Origin: Hemibagrus wyckioides
Lineage: Eukaryota; Chordata; Actinopteri; Siluriformes; Bagridae
DNA length: 64,000 nt
NCBI RefSeq assembly: GCF_019097595.1
Contig: NC_080717.1
Coordinates: forward strand, 23,996,876 to 24,060,875
Direction: 5' to 3'
In this document: positions 1 to 10,265 of the stretch, piece by piece
How the letters are laid out: each line of letters opens with the position of its first letter
Numbering within the stretch: position 1 is the first letter of the stretch
Position numbers and translations under genes: made by a program
Notes under the pieces: model-generated
The model's database searches: none
What the model was told of the DNA's origin: nothing
Seen by the model: only the letters and a program-made list of their open reading frames with translations

Positions 1-375
1 CCTCTAACAATAATCACACATATCAATCATGTATCATGTCATCTTTGTAATCCATACTGCATGTTTGTAGTGCTTAATCAAACACACACACACACAAACA
101 AAATACTCTCCCACATTACGTGTACATGTATAAAGCCAAGGAGTAGGAAGGAGTTTCTACATGACTGCAGATTTCTGGTCTGAATCGCCTGGATAAACAT
201 CATCACCACAGCTGTGTTCAGACCGTATAAAACACACACAAACTTCTGCTCTGGTTCCTTATGTTACAGGATTCACACTCATCCTGATCATCCGGACATC
301 CTAGTTCATCGGACACTCTATATACATAAACCTTCTAGATCTGCTCCTTTACCTAAGAAAAACTATACATTGAAA
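1..375. other. No gene seen; AT-rich flank with CA runs
   Basis: I see no coding exon here. The stretch holds a short CA run near 81-97 and otherwise unplaced sequence, probably old transposon-derived DNA like the material to its right. Confidence 0.5.
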
Positions 376-441
376 GCTTGACTAAACAAATGTGTTTTCA
401 GCCTAGACTTAAACACTGAGACTGTGTCTGAGTCCCGAACG
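376..441 (-). mobile_element. L2-like LINE relic (C-terminal coding part)
   Basis: On the plus strand this short block matches the segment at about 5145-5200 of the better preserved L2-like copy, sharing a nearly identical 'gagactgtgtctgag' stretch followed by a 'cccgaac' word. That part encodes the last residues of the LINE ORF2 product. The block is too short to code for anything and is broken on its right by a CA run and Tc1 insertions. Homology is inferred from a within-window comparison by eye. Confidence 0.6.
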
Positions 442-469
442 TATATAAGTCACACACACACACACACAC

Positions 470-1550
470 ACACCGATCAGCCATAACATTATGAGCACTG
501 ACAGGTGAAGTGAAGAACACTGATGATCTCCTCATCATGGCACCTGTTAGTGGGTGGGATATATTAGGCAGCAAGTGAACATTTTGTCCTCAAAGTTGAT
601 GTGAAACAGGAACAATACCAAGCGAGAAAGAAACTGCAAACTATCTTCTAAACTGCAGCTCTTGTGGGGTGTTCTCGGTCTGCAGTGGTCAGTATCTATC
701 AAAAGTGGGCCAAGGAAGGAACAGTGGTGAACCAGTGACAGGGTCATGGGCGGCCAAGGATCATTGATGCATGTGGGGAGCGAAGGCTGGTCTGTGTGAT
801 CTGACCAACAGACGAACTACTGTTTCTCAAATTGCTGAAGAAGTTAATGCTGGTTCTGATAGAAAGGTGTCAGAATACACAGTGCACAGTTTGTTGTGTA
901 TGGGGCTGCATAGCTGCAGACCAGTCAGGGTGTCAATGCTGACCCAAAAGTGCCAACAATGGGCACGTGAGCATCAGAACTGGACCACGGAGCAATGGAA
1001 GAAGGTGGCCTGGTCTGATGAATAATGTTTTCTTTTACATCACGTGGATGGCCGGGTGCATGTGCATCGCTTACCTGGGGAACACATGGCACCAGGATGC
1101 ACTATGAGAAGAAGGCAAGCCGGAGGAGGCAGTGTAATGCTTTGGGCAATGTTCTGCTGGGAAACCTTGGGTCCTGCCATCCATGTGAATATTAATTTGA
1201 CACGTAACGCCTACCTAAGCATTGTTGCAGACCATGTACACCCTTTCATAGAAACAGTATTCCCTGAAGGCCGTGGCCTCTTTCAGCAGGATAATGTGAC
1301 GTGCCTCTAAGCAAAAATGGCTCAGGAATGGTTTGAGGAAGACTTGTGCTCCTCAAGGTGTTGACTTGGCTAGATCTCAATCTAATCAAGCATCTGTGGG
1401 ATGTGCTGGACAAACAAGTCTGATCCATGGAGGCTCCACCTCACTATACCTAGAGAACTTAAAGGATCTGCTGCTAACATCTTGGTGCCAGGATCTAGTG
1501 AAGTCCATGCCTCGACTAACAGGCAGGTGGTCATAATGTTAGATCGGTGT
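470..1550 (+). mobile_element. Decayed Tc1/mariner-type transposon
   Basis: About 1.08 kb bounded by imperfect terminal inverted repeats. The left end begins ACACCGATCAGCC at 470 and the right end reads as its complement, ending GATCGGTGT at 1550; both arms then share a TAACATTATGA core. Between them lies a broken transposase on the plus strand. Readable pieces at 771-1025 (HTH part through the WSDE catalytic-Asp motif, then a stop) and 1044-1308 (GRVHVHRLPGE, GGGSVML and QQDN motifs) are followed by several frame breaks. The element differs from the 1248-bp Tc1 family elsewhere in the window and is clearly older. Confidence 0.82.
771..1530 (+). pseudogene. Broken Tc1-like transposase
   Basis: Remains of a DDE transposase. 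The first readable piece ends right after the WSDE motif that holds the first catalytic Asp, because of an in-frame TAA at 1022-1024. The second piece contains the GEHMAPG and GGGSVMLWAMF segments and the QQDN second-Asp motif, then stops near 1308. Later fragments resemble the C-terminal region but shift frame repeatedly. No functional enzyme can come from it. Confidence 0.78.
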
Positions 1551-1567
1551 ATATATATATATACATA

Positions 1568-2812
1568 CACTATATTGCCAAAAGTATTCGCTCACCTGCC
1601 TTGACTCGCATATGAACTTAAGTGACATCCCATTCCTAATCCATAGGGTTCAATATGACGTCGGTCCACCCTTTGCAGCTATAACAGCTTCAACTCTTCT
1701 GGGAAGGCTGTCCACAAGGTTTAGGAGTGTGTTTATGGGAATTTTTGACCATTCTTCCAGAAGCGCATTTGTGAGGTCACACACTGATGTTGGACGAGAA
1801 GGTCTGGCTCTCAGTCTCCACTCTAATTCATCCCAAAGGTGTTCTATCGGGTTGAGGTCAGGACTCTGTGCAGGCCAGTCAAGTTCATCCACACCAGACT
1901 CTGTCATCCATGTCTTTATGGACCTTGCTTTGGTCACTGGTGCACAGTCATGTTGGAAGAGGAAGGGGCCAGCTCCAAACTGTTCCCACAAAGTTGGGAG
2001 CATGGAATTGTCCAAAATGTCTTGGTATGCTGAAGCATTCAGAGTTCCTTTCACTGGAACTAAGGGGCCGAGCCCAGCTCCTGAAAAACAACCCCACACC
2101 ATAATCCCCCCTCCACCAAACTTTACACTTGGCACAATGCAGTCAGACAAGTACCGTTCTCCTGGCAACCGCCAAACCCAGACTCGTCCATCAGATTGCC
2201 AGATGGAGAAGCGCGATTCGTCACTCCAGAGAACGCGTCTCCACTGCTCTAGAGTCCAGTGGCGGCGTGCTTTACACCACTGCATCCGAAGCTTTGCATT
2301 GCACTTGGTGATGTATGGCTTGGATGCAGCTGCTCGGCCATGGAAGCCCATTCCATGAAGCTCTCTGCGCACTGTTCTTGAGCTAATCTGAAGGCCACAT
2401 GAAGTTTGGAGGTCTGTAGCGATTGACTCTGCAGAAAGTTGGCGACCTCTTCGCACTATGCGCCTCAGCATCCGCTGACCCCGCTCCGTCAGTTTACGTG
2501 GCCTACCACTTCGTGGCTGAGTTGCTGTCATTCCCAAACACTTCCACGTTCTTATAATACAGCTGACAGTTGACTGTGGAATATTTAGGAGTGAGGAAAT
2601 TTCACGACTGGATTTGTTGCACAGGTGGCATCCTATCACAGTTCCACGCTGGAATTCACTGAGCTCCTGAGAGCGACCCATTCTTTCACAAATGTTTGTA
2701 AAAACAGTCTGCATGCCTAGGTGCTTGATTTTATACACCTGTGGCCATGGAAGTGATTGGAACACCTGATTCTGATTATTTGGATGGGTGAGCGAATACT
2801 TTTGGCAATATA

Positions 2813-2815
<3 letters not shown>
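1568..2815 (-). mobile_element. Tc1-like transposon, copy 1 (1248 bp)
   Basis: A complete element of 1248 bp flanked by TA dinucleotides at 1566-1567 and 2816-2817, as expected for Tc1/mariner insertion. The inverted repeats are 29 bp and perfect, beginning CACTATATTGCCAAAAGTAT. They enclose an intact transposase frame on the minus strand. Two further copies lie at 20357-21614 and 58002-59249. The insertion sits directly beside a (TA)n run and next to an older Tc1-type relic, so it probably targeted a TA-rich site. Confidence 0.95.
1650..2681 (-). CDS. Tc1-like DDE transposase (copy 1, intact frame)
   Basis: A 343-aa frame from the Met of [10 protein letters not shown], the usual start of Tc1 transposases; 28 more codons are open upstream (from 2765) but lie in the element's leader. 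The N-terminal half carries a paired helix-turn-helix region for inverted-repeat binding with a basic GRPRKL hinge. The catalytic triad is D154 (WSDESRF), D245 (FQHDCAP) and E280 (NPIEHLW), with exactly 34 residues between the second Asp and the Glu (DD34E). One oddity: five residues after the second Asp the copy has Thr where copy 3 has His (APVTKA against APVHKA). His is the usual Tc1/mariner residue there, so activity is uncertain. The enzyme would excise and reinsert the element at TA sites. Confidence 0.9.
   Translation of the reverse strand: MGRSQELSEFQRGTVIGCHLCNKSSREISSLLNIPQSTVSCIIRTWKCLGMTATQPRSGRPRKLTERGQRMLRRIVRRGRQLSAESIATDLQTSCGLQISSRTVRRELHGMGFHGRAAASKPYITKCNAKLRMQWCKARRHWTLEQWRRVLWSDESRFSIWQSDGRVWVWRLPGERYLSDCIVPSVKFGGGGIMVWGCFSGAGLGPLVPVKGTLNASAYQDILDNSMLPTLWEQFGAGPFLFQHDCAPVTKARSIKTWMTESGVDELDWPAQSPDLNPIEHLWDELEWRLRARPSRPTSVCDLTNALLEEWSKIPINTLLNLVDSLPRRVEAVIAAKGGPTSY

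Positions 2816-2854
<39 letters not shown>
2816..2854. repeat. (TA)n microsatellite
   Basis: A nearly pure TA run directly abutting the right inverted repeat of Tc1 copy 1. It supplied, or grew from, the TA target site. Confidence 0.9.
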
Positions 2855-2862
<8 letters not shown>

Positions 2863-2864
2863 CT

Positions 2865-2945
2865 GCTACAACTGGAGCTTGTTTATGAACATCCTGACAG
2901 TGAGGAATTACAATAATCCAACTTAGTGGTAACAAAAGCAAACTA
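2865..2945 (-). mobile_element. L2-like LINE relic
   Basis: By eye this block aligns with about 5508-5605 of the preserved L2-like copy: both share an 'agcttgttta' word and an 'ttacaata(a/g)tcca' word, and end in 'actag(t/c)ttttct'. It corresponds to the LDYCNALLGG part of the LINE ORF2 product. It is heavily mutated and non-coding. Confidence 0.6.
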
Positions 2946-3885
2946 GTTTTTCTTAGCCAGTAGCAAAGTAAATGTAATTTAATTCTGTACTTAAGTATCT
3001 GTATGCATCTCTCATATTTACAGTTACAGCACAGCAAGCAAATACACACCCATGGCCCATGGCCTTACCTGCAGGATTTGTTTTAAGTTGTTGAACTGAA
3101 GAAAGACTTTTTCATATTCAGATACCTGCTCTGCCCACCTCAGTAACATACGATTTTATCTAACAAAGAATTCAACATCATATTCGCAACAACTTAGAGG
3201 TGAGCATGTCCTGTGATCATCATAATGGTCATTTTCTTTAATATGAAATCTAAGGTTAGCTCGCAGCAGTGAATTTTATTGTGTACATGAATAAGTCTGT
3301 CATTATCTGAATTATGTCTTGTATGACTACTTATGCTTTTAGCTAAGTAAGCTAACGTAATCATTAACTCTTGAGCAGCCTGTATATTAAAGTTACTGAT
3401 GATATACAGGAACACAATAACCCAATAGCTCAACTTTTATTGTTGATATCTGACCAGTCACCCGGTAAAATTTGTTTTTTACGTAAAGCAGGATAAGATA
3501 AATACTGCACAAATACCGTAACTGCCTGTAATCACACACCAAAGTATTAGTTAATAAATACTGAAATACTGACTCTGCTGAATTTCAACTTTTTTTCCCC
3601 TCTGAATCTGTAGAGCAGCAAGTTTCTGTTACAGTCAATCTGCTTAGATCCTCGCTGGTCATTTGTTTAAAACTGATTCCCAGGTGGACACAGGTGTGTC
3701 CAGCGCACATTAGTTAATCTGTATGAGTTACCAAGTCATACTGTCCTGCTGCAGTACTTCATATTGTCTTCTGCCGTGATGGATATATTTTCATTTATGT
3801 AGGAAACAATTTCTAAGCTACAGACCCTGTCTTTTTATAAGGGTCCTTTGTGAGACAAACACGCACACACACATACACACACACA
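2946..3885. other. No gene seen between LINE relics
   Basis: AT-rich, with no splice-flanked exon that I can recognise on either strand. A CA-rich run lies near 3858-3891. A minus-strand reading frame at 3194-3433 has no recognisable motif and I treat it as chance. Confidence 0.5.
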
Positions 3886-4055
3886 CACATAGCTGTGTGT
3901 CATCAGCATAACAGTCAAATCTAATAGCATGTTTATGAATAATTGGGCCTAAAACAGAACCTGGTGGAACACCGAACATAACCTTAGCATGCATAGAGAA
4001 GTCAGCATTTAGATCGATGAACTAATAACGATCAGTCAAATAAGACCTTTATCAG
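3886..4055 (-). mobile_element. L2-like reverse transcriptase relic
   Basis: Translated on the minus strand, this block reads a GVPPGSVLGP motif and, after a deletion, [14 protein letters not shown]. These are reverse-transcriptase motifs, including the catalytic YADD box, and they match [10 protein letters not shown] and YADDTQLY of the copy at 5863-6159. About a dozen codons between the two motifs are missing. It is a second, older LINE copy. Confidence 0.75.
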
Positions 4056-4329
4056 TTTATCAGTCCTCAGATGTTAAACAATTACTGAATGACAGAATGA
4101 GTAATAGATGCTTGAGAAGGTTGCAGTAAAACACTCAGCCGTTGGTTGATTCTGATCTGTTTTCAGATCTTTCACTTTTCGGATCTACTAACTTCAGCTT
4201 GGATGCTATGTTGTGAACAGAGTGCAAATCACATGATCTCAACTCACTGCATATAACTAGACCTTCTGAATTCAGTCTGAAGGAACAAAATGAAACGCTC
4301 ATTTCGATTTGATTTACGTACATGTGTTT

Positions 4330-4465
4330 TTTAAACAATAGCCATTGTCCCAAAGCAGCTTTACAGATATCCAGATACAGATTTATATTTAGATTCCTAA
4401 AGAACAATCCAGGAACCAGGCTGAATGTGAACCAGTACACTGTATTGTGTGACACTGGATAGTCT
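4330..4465 (-). mobile_element. L2-like LINE 3' tail relic
   Basis: The plus strand contains 'caaagcagctttaca', the same word found at 4633-4647 inside the 3' untranslated part of the better preserved LINE copy, with a similar left flank ('cattgtc'). The remainder is diverged. Confidence 0.5.
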
Positions 4466-4575
4466 GGTTATAGATCAAAAATCATAATAGATTCAACATT
4501 ACAGAAGAAGAAGACAAAACGTGTGTGTGCATGTGTGTGTGTGTGTGTGTGTGTACAGAGTTGAGTGAGCAGATT

Positions 4576-6180
4576 AATTCAATTCAATTCAATTTTATTT
4601 GTATAGCGCTTTTAACAAAGAGCATTGTCTCAAAGCAGCTTTACATAAGAAACGACATAAGAAAACAACAAACATAAACATATAAACAGACAGACAGTCC
4701 TAGATGTTATCCCAAGTGAGCAAGCCTGAGGTGACTGAGGCGACTGTGGCAAGGAAAAACTCCCTTAGATGGTAAGAGGAGGAAACCTTGAGAGGAACCA
4801 GACTCAAAAGGGAACCCATCCTCATTTGGGTGACAATTGTGTGATGCAGATACAGCATGTGTATAGTGTTATGTAAGTCAATAAGGAGGTTGTTGTCCAC
4901 AGCGCTGCTTGAATATCCCAATCCTCACAAGCAGAACCCGGGTAGAGCTGGTCCATCTCCGGATGCCACTGGAGCCGGCACAGTCCCTGTATGCCTCGGG
5001 ATGGGTAGAAGAAGGGAAACAATGGAACAGCATTAGCGTAGCTGCTGTTCATAATATTAGCAGTACTAGCTGAATGTGCATTTAATCAGATGTACTGGAG
5101 CACAAGGTTATGGGAAGTGTTAGATGTATGCCAGGCTAAAGAGATAAGTCTTTAGTCTACATTTAAACTGGGAGACTGTGTCTGAGCCCCGAACACTGTC
5201 AGGAAGACTATTCCAAAGTTTTGGAGCTAAATACGAAAATGCTCTACCCCCTTTTGTGGACTTTGATATTCTGGGAACTACTAGAAGTCTGGAATTTTGT
5301 GATCTTAAAGAGCGTGGTGGATTGTAACGTGTTAGGAGACTGGAGAGATAGGTGGGAGCTAAACCAATTAGAGCCTTGTATGTGAGTAGAGCTAATTTAT
5401 AGTCAATTCTAAACTTCACAGGTAGCCAGTGCAGGGATGATAATATTGGGGTTATATGATCAAATTTTCATGATCTGGTAAGAACTCTGGCGGCTGCATT
5501 CTGGACTAACTGTAGCTTGTTTATTGAAGATGCAGGACAACCACCTAGTAATGCATTACAATAGTCCAGTCTGGAGGTCAGGAATGCATGAACTAGCTTT
5601 TCTGCATCAGATACAGATAAAATGTTCCTAAGCTTGGCAATATTTCTAAGATGGAAGAAGGCTGTTTTTGTGATATTGGAAATATGATTTTCAAAGGATA
5701 AGTTGCTGTCTAATATTATGCCCAGGTCTTCCACTGTTGAGATAGTAGTAACAGTGCATCCTTCTAGATGCAAGCTGAATTGTGAGAGCTTCTGTGTACT
5801 AGTTTTTGGGCCAATAAGTAATATCTCTGTCTTGTCAGAATTTAATAATAGGAAATTATCGGTCATCCAATCTCTAATATCTTTAACACACTCAGTCTAG
5901 ACAAATTAGATATTTCATCTGGTTTTGATGAAATATATAACTGGGTATCATCGGCATAACAATGGAAACTAATCCCATGCCTTCTAATGATGTCACCCAA
6001 TGGAAGCATGTATACTGAGAAAAGCAGAGGTCCTAAAACTGACCCTTGTGGGACCCCGTATTTCACTGGCACTACACTGGACAGTTCTCCATTTAAATCT
6101 ACAAAGTGGTATCGATCAGACAGGTAGGATCTAAACCATTTTAATGCCTGTCCCTGCATGCCTATGTGATTAGATATAAG
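4576..6180 (-). mobile_element. 5'-truncated L2-like LINE retrotransposon
   Basis: The 3' two-fifths of a LINE on the minus strand. Its 3' end lies at about 4576 in a short AATTC tandem tail, typical of L2-clade elements. From 5' to 3' it shows reverse-transcriptase pieces ([10 protein letters not shown] and YADDTQLY, within 5863-6159), the post-RT region with LDYCNALLGG (5468-5866), and the conserved C-terminal block with KLWNSLPD (5120-5419), followed by about 540 bp of 3' untranslated sequence. The 5' part, including the endonuclease, is absent, as usual for reverse-transcribed truncated copies. Confidence 0.85.
5120..6159 (-). pseudogene. Broken LINE reverse transcriptase (ORF2 C-terminal part)
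   Basis: Three readable pieces are separated by lesions. A small deletion/frameshift lies near 5880-5900, just after the YADD domain. One in-frame stop lies at about 5480, between the AARVLTRS and KFDHITP segments. The residues are otherwise well conserved, so the copy is only moderately old. It cannot make a working enzyme. Confidence 0.82.
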
Positions 6181-6373
6181 AGTCCTGGAATAAGTACAGG
6201 TCAGTTTTTATTAGACAAATCTACAGAATCCAGATTATGTCACGGATGTAAGGATGTGATTTGATTGTCACATGGAATCATCCAACAAAACTTTAGAACT
6301 GTGTTTTATTTTCTTGTTTAAAATGACAAAAACCAACACGCATGCAGTGAACAGAAGTTCAGACAGACTGTAT

Positions 6374-6401
<28 letters not shown>

Positions 6402-6404
<3 letters not shown>

Positions 6405-6870
6405 TGATCAGCCGTCACATTAAACCCACTGAAGGTGTAGTGAATATCGCTGGTCACGGTGGCATCTGTGAGGGTGGTGGAGTTTATTAGACAGCAAGTG
6501 AACAGTCAGATCTCGAGGCTGATGTGTTTGAAGCTAGAAAAATGGTCAAGTGTATGCAACTGTATGTGTCCTCTTACAGCAGGATGATGCTCCCGGACAC
6601 ACTGCAGAAACTGTGCAGGAACGGTTTGAACATGAGTTCATGGTGTTGAATCAGCCTCTAAATCCCTCAGAGCTCGATCTAGTTGAGCGTCCATGGGATG
6701 TGATGGACAAATCAGCTCTGATCAGCTTCCAGTTCCTGCAAGCGCCTCGGTGCCAGATACCACACACACCTTCACAGGTCTTGCGGAGTCCATGCCACAG
6801 TGCCTCAGAGCTGTTGACGTCATTAGGAGGAACCACACAATATCACGCAGGTGGTTTTAATGTCTGGAAC
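6402..6870 (+). mobile_element. Internally deleted Tc1/mariner relic
   Basis: Starts with ACACTGATCAGCCGTCACAT, a diverged version of the inverted repeat at 470. It ends near 6866 with GGTGGTTTTAATGTCTGG, the diverged opposite arm. About 55 bp of leader then jump to the second half of a transposase (QQDDAPGHTAETVQERF and then NPSELDLVERPWDVMD), so the N-terminal half is gone. The C-terminal half is readable from 6550 but has no catalytic first Asp. Non-autonomous and dead. Confidence 0.75.
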
Positions 6871-7039
6871 CAGCTCAGTAGTTCATAAACTCTGCAGGTC
6901 TGAGCTGAGGGAAGAGCTGGTGGTGTGCGATGCTGCTTCAGGAGATCAGTGAGATACACCAGAGCTAAACCACACTCAGATCTTTCTGAGTTAATTGAGG
7001 AGCTTGTAGTTATCCACACCAGCGCGTGCGCCAGAGAGT
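6871..7039. other. Spacer left of the GC-rich block
   Basis: No coding or repeat feature recognised. It separates the transposon cluster from the CpG-rich block to its right. Confidence 0.4.
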
Positions 7040-7311
7040 AACTTATGTTACGCCCCCCAAACCTCCCCTCGTTCTTCTGTATGTGTGTGTGTGTGTGTGT
7101 GTGACCACTCTCCCCACACCGCCCTCACTGTCATTGCTTTAGTGGCCACGTCTCAAATCCACTTGGTATACAGAAGTGCACCTCTCACACACGCAGGCAA
7201 GCACGCCTACACGCACGCTCTCTCCAGCGCGAGCATTCTCACTCCATAAACCGACTCGAAGAAGAGAGCGGTTATCTCACGCGCAGTCGCGCACCCTTCT
7301 CCGTTCTAGCG
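7040..7311 (+). promoter_or_regulatory. chst6: Candidate promoter and 5' UTR exon of chst6-like gene
   Basis: The stretch becomes GC- and CpG-rich (many GCG and CGC words at 7195-7310) in an otherwise AT-rich neighbourhood. It ends in a good donor, AGCG|GTAAGA, at 7311/7312. The chst6-like coding exon begins with an AG acceptor only six bases before its ATG, so a non-coding first exon must exist upstream, and this is the best candidate I see. A transcript would be needed to confirm it. Polypyrimidine and CA/TG repeats surround it. Confidence 0.35.
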
Positions 7312-8151
7312 GTAAGATACCACTTTCTTTTTTTCTCTTTTAATTTGGTTGATCTCGCTTGGACTGAAAGTTTGACGTGAAACGGCTTAAAACTTGATGG
7401 GGGGGCGATGTGGGGGTGACCCCACCCAAAACTTTTTGCGACATTTTTACCGAGCGCGAGCGTGAGACCCCCGTGTCTGTCTTTCTGTGGGTCGTCGTCT
7501 CGCAGAGCTCATATTCAGCTCGCGCAGTGTAGTGTGTGTGTGTGTGTGTGTAGTGTGTAATGTGAGCTATAGAAGCTCCTTTTTTACTTCCAAGGAGCTG
7601 AAAACAGAGCAAAAGCAGAAGGCGCATGCAACACGCGCGCGCGCGCTCGCACAATTAATCCGCTTTTCCGCTTAAAAAAAACTTGTTTTTTTTGTCAGAT
7701 TTTATTTGATTATTTGTTACGGTTACTCTCATGAACACACTGTTGTGTGAATGCGCGGAAAGTGTGTGTGTGTGTTAGTGTGTGTGTGTGTGTGTGTGTG
7801 AAAGGGACACGATCGCCACCCTCATGTTTTCAATTTCACTTCTAACAATTTGTCATTGACGTCAACAAAAGTGAATCTGTCGTTTTAAAAATAAATGTAC
7901 TGAATATGTTTATTTTGACTCGACGCAGTAAATGATTTCTCTCCGAGTAGAGATGATGTGTTTTTTTTATATTGTTACATATATTAATTTCACTGAAACA
8001 ATCATACTGTGTTAAATATGAAAAAATATACAATCTGTGGATTTAATAATAATTTTAATACATTTTCCCCCCTTTGAGACTACACGATAAATACACAGTG
8101 TTTATTCTCACACACTCTGTGTTTACAAGAAAAACTTGAATTATTCATACT

Positions 8152-8152
<1 letters not shown>

Positions 8153-8188
<36 letters not shown>
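8153..8188. repeat. (CA)n microsatellite
   Basis: A pure run of about 18 CA units. Confidence 0.95.
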
Positions 8189-8190
<2 letters not shown>

Positions 8191-9210
8191 GATGTTTAGT
8201 GTGATGGATGCGGTGGAAATTTCATAACAAACCAACAGTAAATGTGTGTGAGAGAGTGTTAGTGTTTGCACTTGTTAACACTTTCAACAATGGACAAAAA
8301 TGTGTTCTACAAAGTATAAAAAATAATTTAAAAATGACAAAATGTACTTCTTTTTATAGTTTACATCAGTTTAATAGTTACATCTTGTTCCTGTCTTTGC
8401 GATACTGTCAAAGCTCTCTTACTGACAGATTACTGTTGTTATTAATAACAGTTCCTGGAATGATGTTGATTGACGTTAATAATGGAAATGGAATGTAGGT
8501 AGGTTCCTCTGATGGCCGCGGACAGAGACACACACACACACACATGCATACACACACACACACACACAAAGAGAGAGATATAAAAAAAACATTCTCCTGA
8601 TTTAAGATAAGGCAGAAGGAGACAGAATTAAAACCCCAGTGTGTTGGGAATTCACACATTTTTCGTTCTTACATTCTTAAGTAATGGAATGTTTGTTATC
8701 AGCTTTAGATGATGTGAAACTTTTGTCACTCTGACAACCGTCTGGTCTTTAAAGCCAGAGGTCAGTAGAGTTGAGTGCCTGAGAAATGGCATCCGTTTCC
8801 TGAAGAAGGATATCTTACAGATCACGTAGAGAACCAATCTGTAGGGTTCCTCATAGAACTTGTAACAGTTCCTCCATTGGGCAGATGGTAGAACCCTCAC
8901 AAGCTTTTTCTGTGTGACTCTTATAGTCATTTTATCTGGTGTTTTTATTTACACTACATTTAAAAAAGTTTGAAGCCTGTGTGTGTGTGTGTGTGTGTCT
9001 GTGTCTGGCCTCTGCTCCCTGTCCATATGGGGAATGTGAGCTCAACTGGGGGTGGATGGGGGACAGAACGGCTGTGTTTGCCTTACACACTTTCACAATG
9101 GTGTGTGTGTCTTGCTGCCTTTATTATACACACAATAAAGATTATTATAGTAATAAAAACACAGAGATCTCTTGACATGGAGAGAGACAATACTGTGAAG
9201 TGTAATCTCT

Positions 9211-9213
<3 letters not shown>

Positions 9214-9269
<56 letters not shown>

Positions 9270-9272
9270 AGA
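9214..9272. repeat. Compound (CT)n(CA)n microsatellite
   Basis: A CT run passes directly into a CA run. Confidence 0.95.
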
Positions 9273-10265
9273 AGTTCATTCAGGGGTTCATGTGTAGTAA
9301 TGGGGGAGGAGAAAATGAGACAAGTATCAAAGTGAGAGAATAAAGCGAGATGAGCAGACAGACAGAAAGAACTGCAGGAAGACAGACAGGTGATAATAGA
9401 GAGAAATATGCATGTGTAAATAGGCACACGGAGAGAGAGAAAGACAGAGAGACTCTGACTTTAAAGCTACCTCTGTTTACATTCAGTCTCAGTATGAAGA
9501 GAAAATTAAACCATTATTATAGCAGAGAGACAGACAGAGAGGCAGACACACAGACAGACGTGAAGACAGATCATCAGAACATCCAAAAAAAAGTTCATGG
9601 AAACAGCGTGTGTTGGGCGTTGTGTCTCAGTTGTAAATCATCCACAAATCACGATCCTGTAAAACACAATAAGTGTGTGTGTGTGTGTGATAAAGGGAAT
9701 TTTTCAGTTGAACTTTGGAATGTAGTAGCTGTAGTTTGTCTTCATACTTTTGTCCTGATTAACGTTTTTTTTTCTTCCTCGCTTGAACTCCTGCAGTCTT
9801 TTGTCTCACATCTTCTTCCTTCTCTGGGTTCACTTCAGTGAGGGTCTTCCTCAGACACTTCCCTCTGAACATTTCATCATCCTTCCCTGATGGTCTGACT
9901 CACCCGCAGAACACACACACACACACATGTACACACAGGAAAGCTGTTATTAATGAGGGTCAGCATGGAGCTGTAAGGTCAGAGTTCACATGCCTTCAGT
10001 GTATCTATCAGTGTAAATATATTAAAATTAACACATCCGTGTCCTGATTGTTTGCACACAGTCACGCCTTAAAACCTTACACATTCAGCTCACAATGACA
10101 CGTACCGTCTCTCTGCCCCCCGACTCACACACTTCCTGATCCTCTGTCTTTATTAATAACACCATGTTCAGCCAGTGCTCCACATAAACTCATACACTGT
10201 GCGTGTGTTATTGTAATGATAATTTATTGTGGTGTTTGTGTCTCTGTTTGTGTTGTCAGGCTGCA

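Larger units (their letters stand above)
7312..10259 (+). other. Probable 5' intron of chst6-like gene; microsatellites only
   Basis: No coding exon recognised. Simple repeats include TG runs at about 7536-7553 and 7764-7800, a pure CA run at 8153-8188, CA-rich tracts at 8529-8566, a TG run at 8979-8998, and a CT-then-CA compound at 9214-9272. Several short open frames here simply translate these repeats. Confidence 0.5.

Noticed and set aside
1612..2358. Frames opposite the Tc1 transposase (also near 20824-21651 and 57971-58792)
   Set aside because: Antisense shadows of the transposase; they recur only because the element recurs.
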